Source: Pseudoxanthomonas sacheonensis (GTDB lineage Bacteria > Pseudomonadota > Gammaproteobacteria > Xanthomonadales > Xanthomonadaceae). Taken from it: 64,000 nt of DNA. The notes below the pieces were generated by a model. The model did not search any database. It saw nothing but the letters and a program-made list of their open reading frames with translations, and was not told where the DNA came from. A program made the position numbers and the translations under genes. The stretch is from the NCBI RefSeq assembly GCF_010093305.1, contig NZ_PDWS01000017.1:1-64000 (forward strand). The letters run 5' to 3'. Of this stretch, positions 25,386 to 33,385 are shown piece after piece. Each line of letters opens with the position of its first letter. The stretch's first letter is position 1.

Positions 25386-26669
25386 TCAGCCAGCGTGCCG
25401 GGCGCGGGGCGCAAGCAACAGCGCGATCAAGGTCAGCGTGGCGGCGGCGGCAAGGTAATAACCCACATGCGAGACGCCATGCCTGGTCGCCAGATAGGTG
25501 GCGATGGAAGGAGTCAGCGACGCGCCCAGGATGCCCGCCAGATTGAAGGCCAACGAGGCCCCGGTGTAGCGTACGGCGGTGGGAAACATGTCGGCGAGCA
25601 ACGTCCCGCACGGCCCATAGGTAAGACCGGTGACCGTCATCCCGATGATCAGGAACAGCAACACGCCCGCGCCGCTGCCGACGCTGAAAAGCGGCCCGTA
25701 GAACAATCCGAACACGATGATCGAGACCGTGGCCAGCACCATCGCCAGACGCCGGCCGTACCGGTCCGCCAGCAGCGCCGACACCGGAATTCCCGCCCCG
25801 AAGAACAGCACGGCGATCATCAGCATCAACAGGAATTGTTCGCGCGTGTAGCCCAATTGCGCGGTTCCCCAGGACAGATTGAAAACGGTCATGAGGTAGA
25901 ACAGGACGAAGGTGGCGACCAGCGCGAACGTCCCGGCCAGCAAAGCGCCCGGATGTTCGCGCAGCACGCTCAGCATCGGCAGGCGCACGCGTTCGCCCTT
26001 GTCCAGCGTGTTCTGGAAATCGGGCGTCTCGGCGATGCGCAAACGCACCCACAGGCCCACGAAAACCAGCGCGGCGCTGGACAGGAACGGAATGCGCCAG
26101 CCCCAGGCCAGGAACTGCGTGTCGTCCATCAATTCGGTCAGCAGCAGGAAGATGCCGGTCGAGCACAGGAAGCCGAGCGGCGCGCCCAGCTGCGGAAACA
26201 TGCCGTACCACGCGCGCTTGCCCGGCGGCGCGTTCTCCGTCGCCAGCAGCACCGCCCCGCCCCACTCGCCGCCCAGACCCAGGCCCTGGCCGAAGCGGCA
26301 AATCGCCAGCAATACCGGCGCCGCCACGCCGATGGTGGCGTAGGTCGGCAGCAGGCCGATGGCGATGGTGGAAATCCCCATGGTCAGCAACGCCGCCACC
26401 AGCGTGGCCTTGCGCCCTATCCGGTCGCCGAAGTGACCGAACAGCGCCGATCCCACCGGCCGCGCGAAGAATGCCAGGGCGAAGGTGATCAGCGATTTGA
26501 GGGTGGCGGTAGCCGGATCGCTTTCGGGGAAGAACAGCTGCGGGAACACGATCACCGCGGCGGTGGCGTAGATGTAGAAATCGAAGAATTCGATGGTGGT
26601 GCCGATCAGGCTGGCGAACAGTACTCGACTCGGGGAATTGGCAACTGCCGGGATTGTGGTGGTCGTCAT
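25386..26669 (-). CDS. MHS-family major facilitator transporter
   Basis: Twelve-segment proton symporter of 427 residues. GTTIEFFDFYIYATAAVIVF at the start and the loop GHFGDRIGRKATL identify the metabolite:H+ symporter (ShiA/ProP/KgtP) subfamily; GEWGGAVLLATENAP is its second signature. Substrates in this family include shikimate, proline/betaine, dicarboxylates and aromatic acids, and sequence alone does not decide. It may supply or remove an intermediate of the island. The 158 bases between it and the dehydroquinase-like operon hold no recognised feature. Confidence 0.88.
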   Translation of the reverse strand: MTTTTIPAVANSPSRVLFASLIGTTIEFFDFYIYATAAVIVFPQLFFPESDPATATLKSLITFALAFFARPVGSALFGHFGDRIGRKATLVAALLTMGISTIAIGLLPTYATIGVAAPVLLAICRFGQGLGLGGEWGGAVLLATENAPPGKRAWYGMFPQLGAPLGFLCSTGIFLLLTELMDDTQFLAWGWRIPFLSSAALVFVGLWVRLRIAETPDFQNTLDKGERVRLPMLSVLREHPGALLAGTFALVATFVLFYLMTVFNLSWGTAQLGYTREQFLLMLMIAVLFFGAGIPVSALLADRYGRRLAMVLATVSIIVFGLFYGPLFSVGSGAGVLLFLIIGMTVTGLTYGPCGTLLADMFPTAVRYTGASLAFNLAGILGASLTPSIATYLATRHGVSHVGYYLAAAATLTLIALLLAPRARHAG

Positions 26670-26747
26670 CGTCTACGATCTGGCTTGGCTGGCCGGATTC
26701 TGGCAGATTCTCCGGCTATCGGCGCAATCGGATTTCGGGAGAATGCC

Positions 26748-27032
26748 GTGGACGAAGACCTCGATCGACTGACCCAGGCGGAATTGGTCGCGGAAGTGCG
26801 CAAATTGCGCGCCGCCATCCGCAAGCACCGCGACTCCACCCTTCACGAGCTTTGCTGGCACCACCCGGATCTATGGGGCCTGCTTCCGGAGCGGACCGAT
26901 CCGCAGCCCGCGGTTCCCGAGTGGCCGCAGTTCATGCGCGGCTGCATCCACTACCGACAGTCGCTGGATCGGCAGTTGCCCGCTGCCGAGCGGGTCGGCG
27001 TCGAGTTCGATAAATCCGATAAAACCCGGTAG
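26748..27032 (+). CDS. Conserved hypothetical protein (94 aa) with an N-terminal helix
   Basis: Starts at GTG 26748 after GGGAGA. The first half (DLDRLTQAELVAEVRKLRAAIRKH broken here) is a charged amphipathic helix; the second half carries ELCWHHPDLWGLLPE and PEWPQFMRGC, rich in Trp, His and Pro. Similar short proteins are widespread conserved hypotheticals in proteobacteria. No function is known. Its stop codon TAG (27030-27032) lies within the repeat at 27029-27095. It is divergent from the MHS transporter. Confidence 0.75.
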   Translation: MDEDLDRLTQAELVAEVRKLRAAIRKHRDSTLHELCWHHPDLWGLLPERTDPQPAVPEWPQFMRGCIHYRQSLDRQLPAAERVGVEFDKSDKTR

Positions 27033-27095
27033 GAGCGACGTAAGTCGCGAAACATCTTGTGCCGAGATTCATTCGCGACTCACGTCGCTCCTACG
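27029..27095. repeat. Diverged family C inverted repeat
   Basis: GTAGGAGCGACGTAAGTCGC and the mirror arm ending at 27095 form paired hairpins. It starts with the core GTAGGAGCG of family C but the inner part differs. The TAG at 27030-27032 ends the upstream gene. Confidence 0.85.
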
Positions 27096-27105
27096 ACGGT
27101 CGCCC

Positions 27106-27723
27106 TCAATCCCAGTCGTCCTTGTAGACGAACTTCGGCATTTCCCAGTGATAGCGGATGGCCAGCATGCGCACCGCAAACCCGGTGACCATCGCGATCA
27201 CCATGCCCACATCGTGATCCATCCCCACATGCGGGGCGGTCATGTAGATCGCGCCGGCCAACAGCGAGACGCTGGCGTACAGCTCCTTGCGGAACAGTAG
27301 CGGCACCTGCGTGCAAAGCACATCGCGCAGCACTCCACCGAACGTCCCGGTGATCATCCCGCTGACCAGGATGATCAACCAGTGCAGATGCAGTCCCTTG
27401 GCGATATCGCAGCCGACCACGGTGAACACCACCAGGCCCAGCGCGTCCAGAACAAGGAAACTGGTGCGCAGGCGCTTCATCATCGGCGCCACCAAGATGG
27501 TGACCAGCGCGGCGGCCAGCACTATCGCCAGATAGCTGGGATGCTCGATCCAGCTCAGCGGGTGGCGTCCCAGCAGCACATCGCGCAGCGTACCGCCACC
27601 AAGTGCGGTGACCACGGCGATCACGCATACGCCCAACCAGTCCATCTGGCGCCGGCCCGCCACCAATGCGGCGCTCATCGCCTCGACCGCGATGCCGATC
27701 AGGAAAAGGACATGTAGAAGCAT
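27106..27723 (-). CDS. TRIC/UPF0126 family membrane channel
   Basis: 205 residues with about seven membrane segments in two homologous halves, each carrying the glycine-rich signature: GGGTLRDVLLG and GGVLRDVLCT. These are the pore motifs of bacterial trimeric intracellular cation (TRIC) channels, formerly UPF0126 (E. coli YadS/YicG). Some relatives have been linked to glycine uptake; the ion or solute here is not known. It lies downstream of puuC on the same strand with a 36-base gap and could be co-transcribed with it. Confidence 0.85.
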   Translation of the reverse strand: MLLHVLFLIGIAVEAMSAALVAGRRQMDWLGVCVIAVVTALGGGTLRDVLLGRHPLSWIEHPSYLAIVLAAALVTILVAPMMKRLRTSFLVLDALGLVVFTVVGCDIAKGLHLHWLIILVSGMITGTFGGVLRDVLCTQVPLLFRKELYASVSLLAGAIYMTAPHVGMDHDVGMVIAMVTGFAVRMLAIRYHWEMPKFVYKDDWD

Positions 27724-27759
27724 CTTTTCTCCTTCGCCCTCCCGGCGGCGTTGCGCGGA

Positions 27760-29262
27760 TCAGCCGCCCAGGTTGATCCAGGTCGCCTTGATCTCAGTGT
27801 ATTTGTCGAAGGCGTGCAGCGACTTGTCGCGGCCGTTGCCGGACTGCTTGTAGCCGCCGAACGGCGCGGTCATGTCGCCGCCATCCCAATAGTTCACCCA
27901 TACGCTGCCCGCGCGCAGCTTGCGCGCGACGCGGTGCGCGCGGCTGATGTCCTTGGTCCACACGCCGGCGGCCAGGCCGTATTCGGTGTCGTTGGCCATG
28001 CGCAGCGCCTGCTCTTCGGTGTCGAAGGCGATCACCGACAGCACCGGCCCAAAGATCTCTTCGCGTGAAATGGTGTGCTCGTGGGCCACTTCGTCGAACA
28101 CGGTCGGCTCGATATAGCTGCCACCGGGCACCGTATCGGCACGCTTGCCGCCCAGCACCAGCCTGGCGCCTTCGGCCACGCCTTTTTCTATGTATCCCAG
28201 CACCCGGCTGGTCTGCGTCTCGTCGACCATCGCTCCCATCGGAGCGCCGGGCTCGAACGGATGGCGCGGCTGCATCTTGCGGCCGGCCTCGACCACGCGC
28301 GCCACGAACTCGTCCTTGATGGAGCGCTCCACCAGCAAGCGCGACGCCGCGGTACAGACCTCGCCCTGGTTGTAGAAGATGCCGCTGGCCGCCGCTTCGG
28401 CCGCCTTGTCCAGGTCGTGCGCGTCGGCGAACACCAGGTTGGGGCTCTTGCCACCGCATTCCATGTACGCGCGTTTGAGGTTGGAGCGCCCCGCGCACTG
28501 CAGCAACTGCTTGCCGACCGCGGTGGAACCGGTGAACACCAGGCCATCGACGTCCATGTGCAGGGCCAGGGGTTCGCCCGCCTCTTTGCCGAAACCGGGC
28601 ACCACGTTGAAGACACCCGCCGGAATGCCAGCCTCCATCGCGATCTCGGCCAGCCGTATCGCGCTCAATGGAGATTTCTCCGACGGCTTCAGCACCACCG
28701 AATTGCCCATCGCCAATGCCGGGGCCAGTTTCCAGGTCGCCATCAGCAGCGGAAAATTCCACGGCACGATAGCGCCGATGACGCCCAACGGTTCGCGCGT
28801 CACCAGTCCCAATTCGTCGGGGCCGGTCGCGGCGACTTCGCCATAGACCTTGTCCAGCGCCTCGCCCGTCCAGGCCATGCAGCGGATCGTCGCCGCCACA
28901 TCGACCTGTCGCGCGTCGGTGACCGGCTTGCCCATGTCCAGCGATTCCAGCACGGCGAGCTCGTCGCCGTACTGTTCGATCAGCTGCGCGAACTTCAGCA
29001 GCACTTTCTTGCGATAGGTGGGCTTGGCTTCGGACCACGCGCCGGAATCGAAGCTGCGGCGCGCGGCGATCACCGCGCGTTCGATGTCTTCGGCGGCGCA
29101 TTCGGCCACGCGTCCCAGCGCACGCCCGTCGATGGGGCTGATGCAGTCGAAGGTCCTGCCGTCGGCGGCATCGACGTATTTGCCGTCGATGAAGGCCTGG
29201 GTACGGATCTTCAATCCGTCGGCGAGGGCTTGCCAGTTGTCGCGGGTGCGGGGCGCATTCAT
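27760..29262 (-). CDS. puuC: Gamma-glutamyl-gamma-aminobutyraldehyde dehydrogenase PuuC
   Basis: NAD(P)-dependent aldehyde dehydrogenase, 500 residues. Catalytic Cys303 is in NQGEVCTAASR, the general base Glu in MECGGKSPN, and the cofactor block is VPWNFPLLMA. It oxidises the PuuB product to gamma-glutamyl-GABA; enzymes of this group often accept other amino-aldehydes. ATG 29262 follows CAGGAGCAACCC; eleven extra upstream codons are translated from a family D remnant (29281-29303). With the DUF4304 gene and puuR upstream it may form one minus-strand transcript. Confidence 0.92.
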   Translation of the reverse strand: MNAPRTRDNWQALADGLKIRTQAFIDGKYVDAADGRTFDCISPIDGRALGRVAECAAEDIERAVIAARRSFDSGAWSEAKPTYRKKVLLKFAQLIEQYGDELAVLESLDMGKPVTDARQVDVAATIRCMAWTGEALDKVYGEVAATGPDELGLVTREPLGVIGAIVPWNFPLLMATWKLAPALAMGNSVVLKPSEKSPLSAIRLAEIAMEAGIPAGVFNVVPGFGKEAGEPLALHMDVDGLVFTGSTAVGKQLLQCAGRSNLKRAYMECGGKSPNLVFADAHDLDKAAEAAASGIFYNQGEVCTAASRLLVERSIKDEFVARVVEAGRKMQPRHPFEPGAPMGAMVDETQTSRVLGYIEKGVAEGARLVLGGKRADTVPGGSYIEPTVFDEVAHEHTISREEIFGPVLSVIAFDTEEQALRMANDTEYGLAAGVWTKDISRAHRVARKLRAGSVWVNYWDGGDMTAPFGGYKQSGNGRDKSLHAFDKYTEIKATWINLGG

Positions 29263-29334
29263 GGGTTGCTCCTGGAGTTTGTTCCCTTCTCCCACCGGGA
29301 GAAGAGCTTGCCCCGTACTGGATACGGGATGGCG

Positions 29335-29934
29335 CTAATCAAGGATTCGCTGAAGAATCGTATTCAGATCGGTTTTCAGGGTGATGGCTCGCTCCGGACA
29401 CCCGCTCAGTCCAGCACTCGCCATTTCGAACGCGCGCGCTGAATCTCCAAGCTCCAAGGCAATCCTAGCCAGATGCAAAGCATTCCTAGCATTTATGTCT
29501 TCCGGCCGAGTATCTGCAATCAATTTCACGAAAGAGCTTGGATATTCAGCATAACGCTGGAAGAACGAACGCCCGACAGATTCCCACTCCGAGACAATGA
29601 AGCCAATCGTTTCGTCGACTTCACTCTCATTGGTGCCATAACCCCAACCCGTAGCCGATCCTGTAGGCGGCTCAATCCTTCCGCGGAAAATGCAAGCAGG
29701 CGCATCAATCTTTTCGGCTACGACTTCAAATCCACCTTCATCCAGCAGAAACGCCAAATGGGCAGCCATATTGAGGTAGTAACAATTTTCCGACGAAACG
29801 CTTTGGATGTTGAAGACATGGATAACCGGACCATTTATTCGCCGCAAAGTCGATCCAGACCCTTTGAATCCATCCGCACGCAAGATGGGGTAAATCCGTT
29901 TGGTGAGTCGCGACAAGAATGCCTTGTGTTCCAT
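29335..29934 (-). CDS. DUF4304-type protein in a low-G+C segment
   Basis: 199 residues. The first half (AFLSRLTKRIYPILRADGFK, then VIHVFNIQSVSS and NCYYLNMAAHL) resembles DUF4304, a family of unknown function often found among toxin-immunity and contact-competition genes. The second half is helical. Two sequence lines that I counted in the gene are 50% and 47% G+C against about 63% in puuC next door, and codon use is correspondingly relaxed, which suggests recent acquisition. It lies between puuR and puuC on the same strand. No partner toxin is visible nearby. Confidence 0.75.
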   Translation of the reverse strand: MEHKAFLSRLTKRIYPILRADGFKGSGSTLRRINGPVIHVFNIQSVSSENCYYLNMAAHLAFLLDEGGFEVVAEKIDAPACIFRGRIEPPTGSATGWGYGTNESEVDETIGFIVSEWESVGRSFFQRYAEYPSSFVKLIADTRPEDINARNALHLARIALELGDSARAFEMASAGLSGCPERAITLKTDLNTILQRILD

Positions 29935-29947
29935 ATATCCCTTTTTT

Positions 29948-30496
29948 CTAGAACGTTGCCGGAGTATTGGCACTAAAAATAACCGCATCCACTTCGCCGA
30001 TGTTGCGGAACCGGTGCGGAATCCTGCTCTCGAAATAATAGGCCTCGCCCGCGCGCAGGATGCGCACCTGGTCGCCGACCGTCACTTCCACTTCGCCTTC
30101 CACCACCACGCCGCCCTCCTCGCCCTCGTGCAACAGCATGCTGTCGCCGGTATCGGTCCCCGGCGGCATGACCTCACGCAGGATGCACATCTGGCGTTGC
30201 GGACGATGCTGCCCGATCAGGAAATACTGGATACCGTTGCTGCCCACATCCGGCAACTCGTCGACCGCGTAGAAAGGGCTGTCCGGCAGGCCGACTTCCA
30301 AATCCAGAGTGAAGAAATCGGCCAGCGAAATGGGAATGCCGTCCAGCACCTTCTTCAACGAACTGACCGAGGGGCTGACCTTGTTCTGCTCGATCAGCGA
30401 GATGGTGCTGTTGGTCACGCCCACCCGCTTGGCCAGCTCGCGCTGGCTGAGATCCTTGGATTTGCGAACCAGCTGCAGGCGCGCGCCGATGTCCAT
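29948..30496 (-). CDS. puuR: PuuR-like HTH/cupin transcriptional regulator
   Basis: 182 residues, the PuuR length. An N-terminal XRE-type helix-turn-helix (about 5-60: LVRKSKDLSQRELAKRVGV, TNSTISLIEQNK) precedes a C-terminal cupin (about 110-180, LLHEGEEGGVVVEGEVEV). E. coli PuuR represses the puu genes and is released by putrescine; the same role is likely here. ATG 30496 begins the HTH; the longer upstream frame has no support. It is divergent from the transaminase gene, and its candidate -10 box overlaps the inverted motif ACTTTACA. Confidence 0.9.
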   Translation of the reverse strand: MDIGARLQLVRKSKDLSQRELAKRVGVTNSTISLIEQNKVSPSVSSLKKVLDGIPISLADFFTLDLEVGLPDSPFYAVDELPDVGSNGIQYFLIGQHRPQRQMCILREVMPPGTDTGDSMLLHEGEEGGVVVEGEVEVTVGDQVRILRAGEAYYFESRIPHRFRNIGEVDAVIFSANTPATF

Positions 30497-30545
30497 CCCT
30501 ACCCTTGTCTGTGAACTGATGATTGTGACCGCAGTGTTGCCGGAT

Positions 30546-30573
30546 ACTTTACACGGCGTGAGGATGGGGTCAA
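30546..30573 (-). promoter_or_regulatory. Candidate puuR promoter overlapping an operator half-site
   Basis: On the minus strand, TTGACC (30568-30573), a 16-base spacer and TAAAGT (30546-30551) form a plausible sigma-70 promoter about 50 bases before the puuR ATG. The -10 box is part of ACTTTACA (30546-30553, plus strand), whose exact inverse TGTAAAGT is at 30598-30605. This suggests repression by PuuR, but no binding evidence is available. Confidence 0.45.
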
Positions 30574-30597
30574 TTTTCAGCCTGATTACCCCGTGGT

Positions 30598-30605
30598 TGT
30601 AAAGT
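30598..30605 (+). promoter_or_regulatory. TGTAAAGT, inverted partner of 30546-30553
   Basis: Eight-base inverted match to ACTTTACA 44 bases away. It overlaps a TTGTAA-16-TAAGCT promoter-like pair (30597-30624) that could serve the transaminase gene at 30665. Paired half-sites on both divergent promoters would allow joint control. Confidence 0.4.
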
Positions 30606-30664
30606 TTTTTCAACGCGCTAAGCTGGCGTCCTCTTTCTTCCGCGACCCCCACGGAGCCCGCCGA

Positions 30665-32041
30665 ATGAGCGCAGATTCCAGCCCCGACCACGGCGTCCTG
30701 GCCGACCATTACGCCGCCCAGGCCATCGCCGCGCCAGCGTCCATGGACGCCTTCTGGATGCCCTTCACCGCCAACAAGCAGTTCAAGGCCTCACCGCGCC
30801 TGCTGGCCAGCGCTTCGGGCATGTACTACAAGACCGTGGACGGGCGCGAGATCCTCGACGCCACCGCCGGTCTGTGGTGCTGCAATGCGGGACATTCGCG
30901 GCCCCGCATCGTGGAGGCGGTGAAGACGCAGATAGAGACCCTGGATTTCGCCCCCAATTTCTCCATGAGCTCGCCGCTGCCGTTCGTGCTGGCCGAGCGA
31001 CTGGCCGAACTTGCGCCGGGCAACCTCAACCATGTGTTCTACGCCAACTCCGGCTCCGAAGCGGTCGACAGCGCGCTGAAGATGGCCATCGCTTATCACC
31101 GCGCCCGCGGCGAAGGCCAGCGCACCCGCCTGATCGGGCGCGAGAAGGGCTACCACGGGGTCGGCTTCGGCGGCATCTCGGTCGGCGGCCTGCCCAACAA
31201 CCGCAAGTGGTTCGGGCTTGGCCTGCCAGGTGTGGATCACCTGCGCCACACCCTGGATATCGGCCGCAACGCTTTCTCCAAAGGGCTGCCCGAATACGGC
31301 ATCGAACTGGCCGAGGACCTGGAGCGCATGGTCGCGCTGCACGATGCGTCCACCATTGCCGCGGTGATCATCGAACCGATCTCCGGTTCGGCCGGTGTGG
31401 TGATTCCGCCCGACGGCTACCTCAAACGCATCCGCGAGCTGTGCACCAAGCACGGCATCCTGCTGATCTTCGACGAAGTGATCACCGGTTTCGGCCGCGT
31501 CGGCAACGCCTTCGCCGCGCAACGCTTCGGCGTGCAGCCGGACATGATCACCGCCGCCAAGGGCATCACCAACGGCTGCGTGCCGATGGGCGTGGTGATG
31601 GTGTCCGACGACGTGCACGACGCCTTCACCCAGGGGCCGGACAACGCCATCGACCTGTTCCATGGCTACACCTATTCCGGACATCCCCTCGCCTGCGCGG
31701 CCGCCATCGCAACGCTGGACACTTATGCGGAAGAAAACCTGTTCGACAAAGCCATCGAACTGGGCGACTACTGGCAGGAAGGCATCCATTCCCTGAAGGG
31801 CCTGCCGAATGTGATCGACATCCGCAACTACGGGCTGATCGGCGCGATCGAACTGGCGCCGCGTCCGGGCGCGCCGGGTACGCGCGCCTACGATGCGTTC
31901 ACGCACGCTTTCCACAACGGGAATCTGTTGACGCGGGTGACCGGCGATGTGATCGCGCTATCTCCACCCCTGATCCTGGAAAAAACGCATATCGACCGGA
32001 TTTTCGAAGCCCTGGCGGACACCTTGCGCGCCACCGGTTAA
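30665..32041 (+). CDS. Omega-amino acid:pyruvate aminotransferase
   Basis: Class III PLP aminotransferase of 458 residues. PLP lysine is Lys299 in TAAKGITNG; FDEVITGFGRVG and NSGSEAVDS complete the site. The N-terminal DAFWMPFTANKQFK and GLWCCNAGH blocks are those of beta-alanine/omega-amino acid:pyruvate transaminases (BauA type), so GABA or beta-alanine is a likely amino donor and alanine the product. ATG 30665 begins the homology. The alanine dehydrogenase gene follows 73 bases downstream on the same strand and would recycle that alanine to pyruvate. Confidence 0.88.
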   Translation: MSADSSPDHGVLADHYAAQAIAAPASMDAFWMPFTANKQFKASPRLLASASGMYYKTVDGREILDATAGLWCCNAGHSRPRIVEAVKTQIETLDFAPNFSMSSPLPFVLAERLAELAPGNLNHVFYANSGSEAVDSALKMAIAYHRARGEGQRTRLIGREKGYHGVGFGGISVGGLPNNRKWFGLGLPGVDHLRHTLDIGRNAFSKGLPEYGIELAEDLERMVALHDASTIAAVIIEPISGSAGVVIPPDGYLKRIRELCTKHGILLIFDEVITGFGRVGNAFAAQRFGVQPDMITAAKGITNGCVPMGVVMVSDDVHDAFTQGPDNAIDLFHGYTYSGHPLACAAAIATLDTYAEENLFDKAIELGDYWQEGIHSLKGLPNVIDIRNYGLIGAIELAPRPGAPGTRAYDAFTHAFHNGNLLTRVTGDVIALSPPLILEKTHIDRIFEALADTLRATG

Positions 32042-32114
32042 AATCGGCGCTGAATCACGCACCCCGGCCCCAGCGCTCCCCACGCGCAGCCCCCTATCGC
32101 ACCTGGAGAGAAAA

Positions 32115-33230
32115 ATGCTGATCGGCGTTCCCAAGGAAATAAAGAACCACGAATACCGCATCGGCCTTACCCCGGCCGGCGCCCGCGAACTGGTCGCCAA
32201 CGGCCATAGCGTCATGATCCAGCGCGACGGCGGCAAGGCCATCGGCCTGACCGACGAAATGTACCTGCGCGCGGGCGCGGAGATCGTGGACAGCGCCGAG
32301 GAAATCTTCAAGCGCGCCGACATGATCATCAAGGTCAAGGAACCGCAGCCGGTGGAATGCGCCATGCTGCGTCCCGGCCAGGTGCTCTACACCTACCTGC
32401 ATCTGGCGCCCGACCCGGAGCAGACCAAGGCACTGGTGAAATCCGGCGCCACCTGCATCGCCTACGAAACCGTCACCGACCGCAAGGGCGGCCTGCCGCT
32501 GCTGGCGCCGATGAGCGAAGTGGCAGGACGCATGTCGATCCAGGCCGGCGCGCATGCGCTGGAGAAAGCCCAGGGCGGCTCCGGCGTGCTGCTGGGCGGC
32601 GTACCGGGCGTGAAGCCGGCCGAAGTGCTGGTGATCGGCGGCGGTGTGGTCGGCATCAACGCCGCGCGCATGGCCATGGGCATGAATGCGCATGTGACCA
32701 TCCTGGACCGTTCGCTGGACCGCCTGAAGTATCTCGACGAGATTTACGGCGACCGGCTGACCACGATCTACTCCACCCACGACGCGATCGAGGAACGCCT
32801 GCCAGACACCGACCTGGTGATCGGCGCGGTGCTGATCCCCGGCGCTGCGGCCCCGAAACTGATCGCGCGCTCGCAGTTGAAGCTGATGCGTCCGGGTTCG
32901 GTGCTGGTGGATGTGGCCATCGACCAGGGCGGCTGCTTCGAAACCAGCAAGGCCACTACCCATCAGAACCCGACCTACGAAGTGGACGGCATCGTTCACT
33001 ACTGCGTCGCCAACATGCCCGGCGGCGTGGCCCGCACTTCTACCTTCGCCCTGACCAACGCCACCCTGCCCTTCGCCGTGCAGCTGGCCAACAAGGGCGC
33101 GCGCCAGGCGATGCTGGACGACGAGCATCTGCTCAACGGCCTCAACGTCCACGACGGCAAGATCACCTACAAGGCGGTCGCCGACGATCTTGGTTACGAA
33201 TACGTGCCTTCGACCAAGGCGCTGGGTTGA
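32115..33230 (+). CDS. ald: Alanine dehydrogenase
   Basis: NAD-dependent oxidative deamination of L-alanine to pyruvate and ammonia. The protein has 371 residues, the family length. Arg15, Lys75 (IIKVKEP) and His96 (YLHLAP) are the catalytic and substrate residues; [14 protein letters not shown] near 175 binds NAD. ATG follows GGAGAGAAAA. Coupled to the pyruvate-dependent transaminases of this island, it regenerates their amino acceptor and channels polyamine nitrogen to ammonia. That coupling is an inference from adjacency and chemistry. Confidence 0.95.
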   Translation: MLIGVPKEIKNHEYRIGLTPAGARELVANGHSVMIQRDGGKAIGLTDEMYLRAGAEIVDSAEEIFKRADMIIKVKEPQPVECAMLRPGQVLYTYLHLAPDPEQTKALVKSGATCIAYETVTDRKGGLPLLAPMSEVAGRMSIQAGAHALEKAQGGSGVLLGGVPGVKPAEVLVIGGGVVGINAARMAMGMNAHVTILDRSLDRLKYLDEIYGDRLTTIYSTHDAIEERLPDTDLVIGAVLIPGAAAPKLIARSQLKLMRPGSVLVDVAIDQGGCFETSKATTHQNPTYEVDGIVHYCVANMPGGVARTSTFALTNATLPFAVQLANKGARQAMLDDEHLLNGLNVHDGKITYKAVADDLGYEYVPSTKALG

Positions 33231-33242
33231 TTCGTTTTTGAA

Positions 33243-33384
33243 CCCTTCTCCCGCTTGCGGGAGAAGGTGCCCGTAGGGCGGATGAGGGCGCTTGTGCCCT
33301 TGCCAAAGCTATCTTGGCCACCGTACAAATCAAAAGCGCCCTCACCCGCCCTACGGGCACCCTCTCCCGTAAACGGGAGAGGGG
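33243..33384. repeat. Paired inverted repeat, family D (intergenic copy)
   Basis: CCCTTCTCCCGCTTGCGGGA...GGTGCCCGTAGGGCGGATGAGGGCGC-type left half, mirrored by GCGCCCTCACCCGCCCTACG and CCCTCTCCCGTAAACGGGAG. It fills the gap between convergent ald and rlmKL and ends one base from the rlmKL stop. The same element type is read through inside mfd. Confidence 0.9.
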
Positions 33385-33385
33385 A

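Noticed and set aside
28075..29442. A 455-residue frame opposite puuC
   Set aside because: Antisense shadow with His/Arg/Gly-rich composition and no domain.
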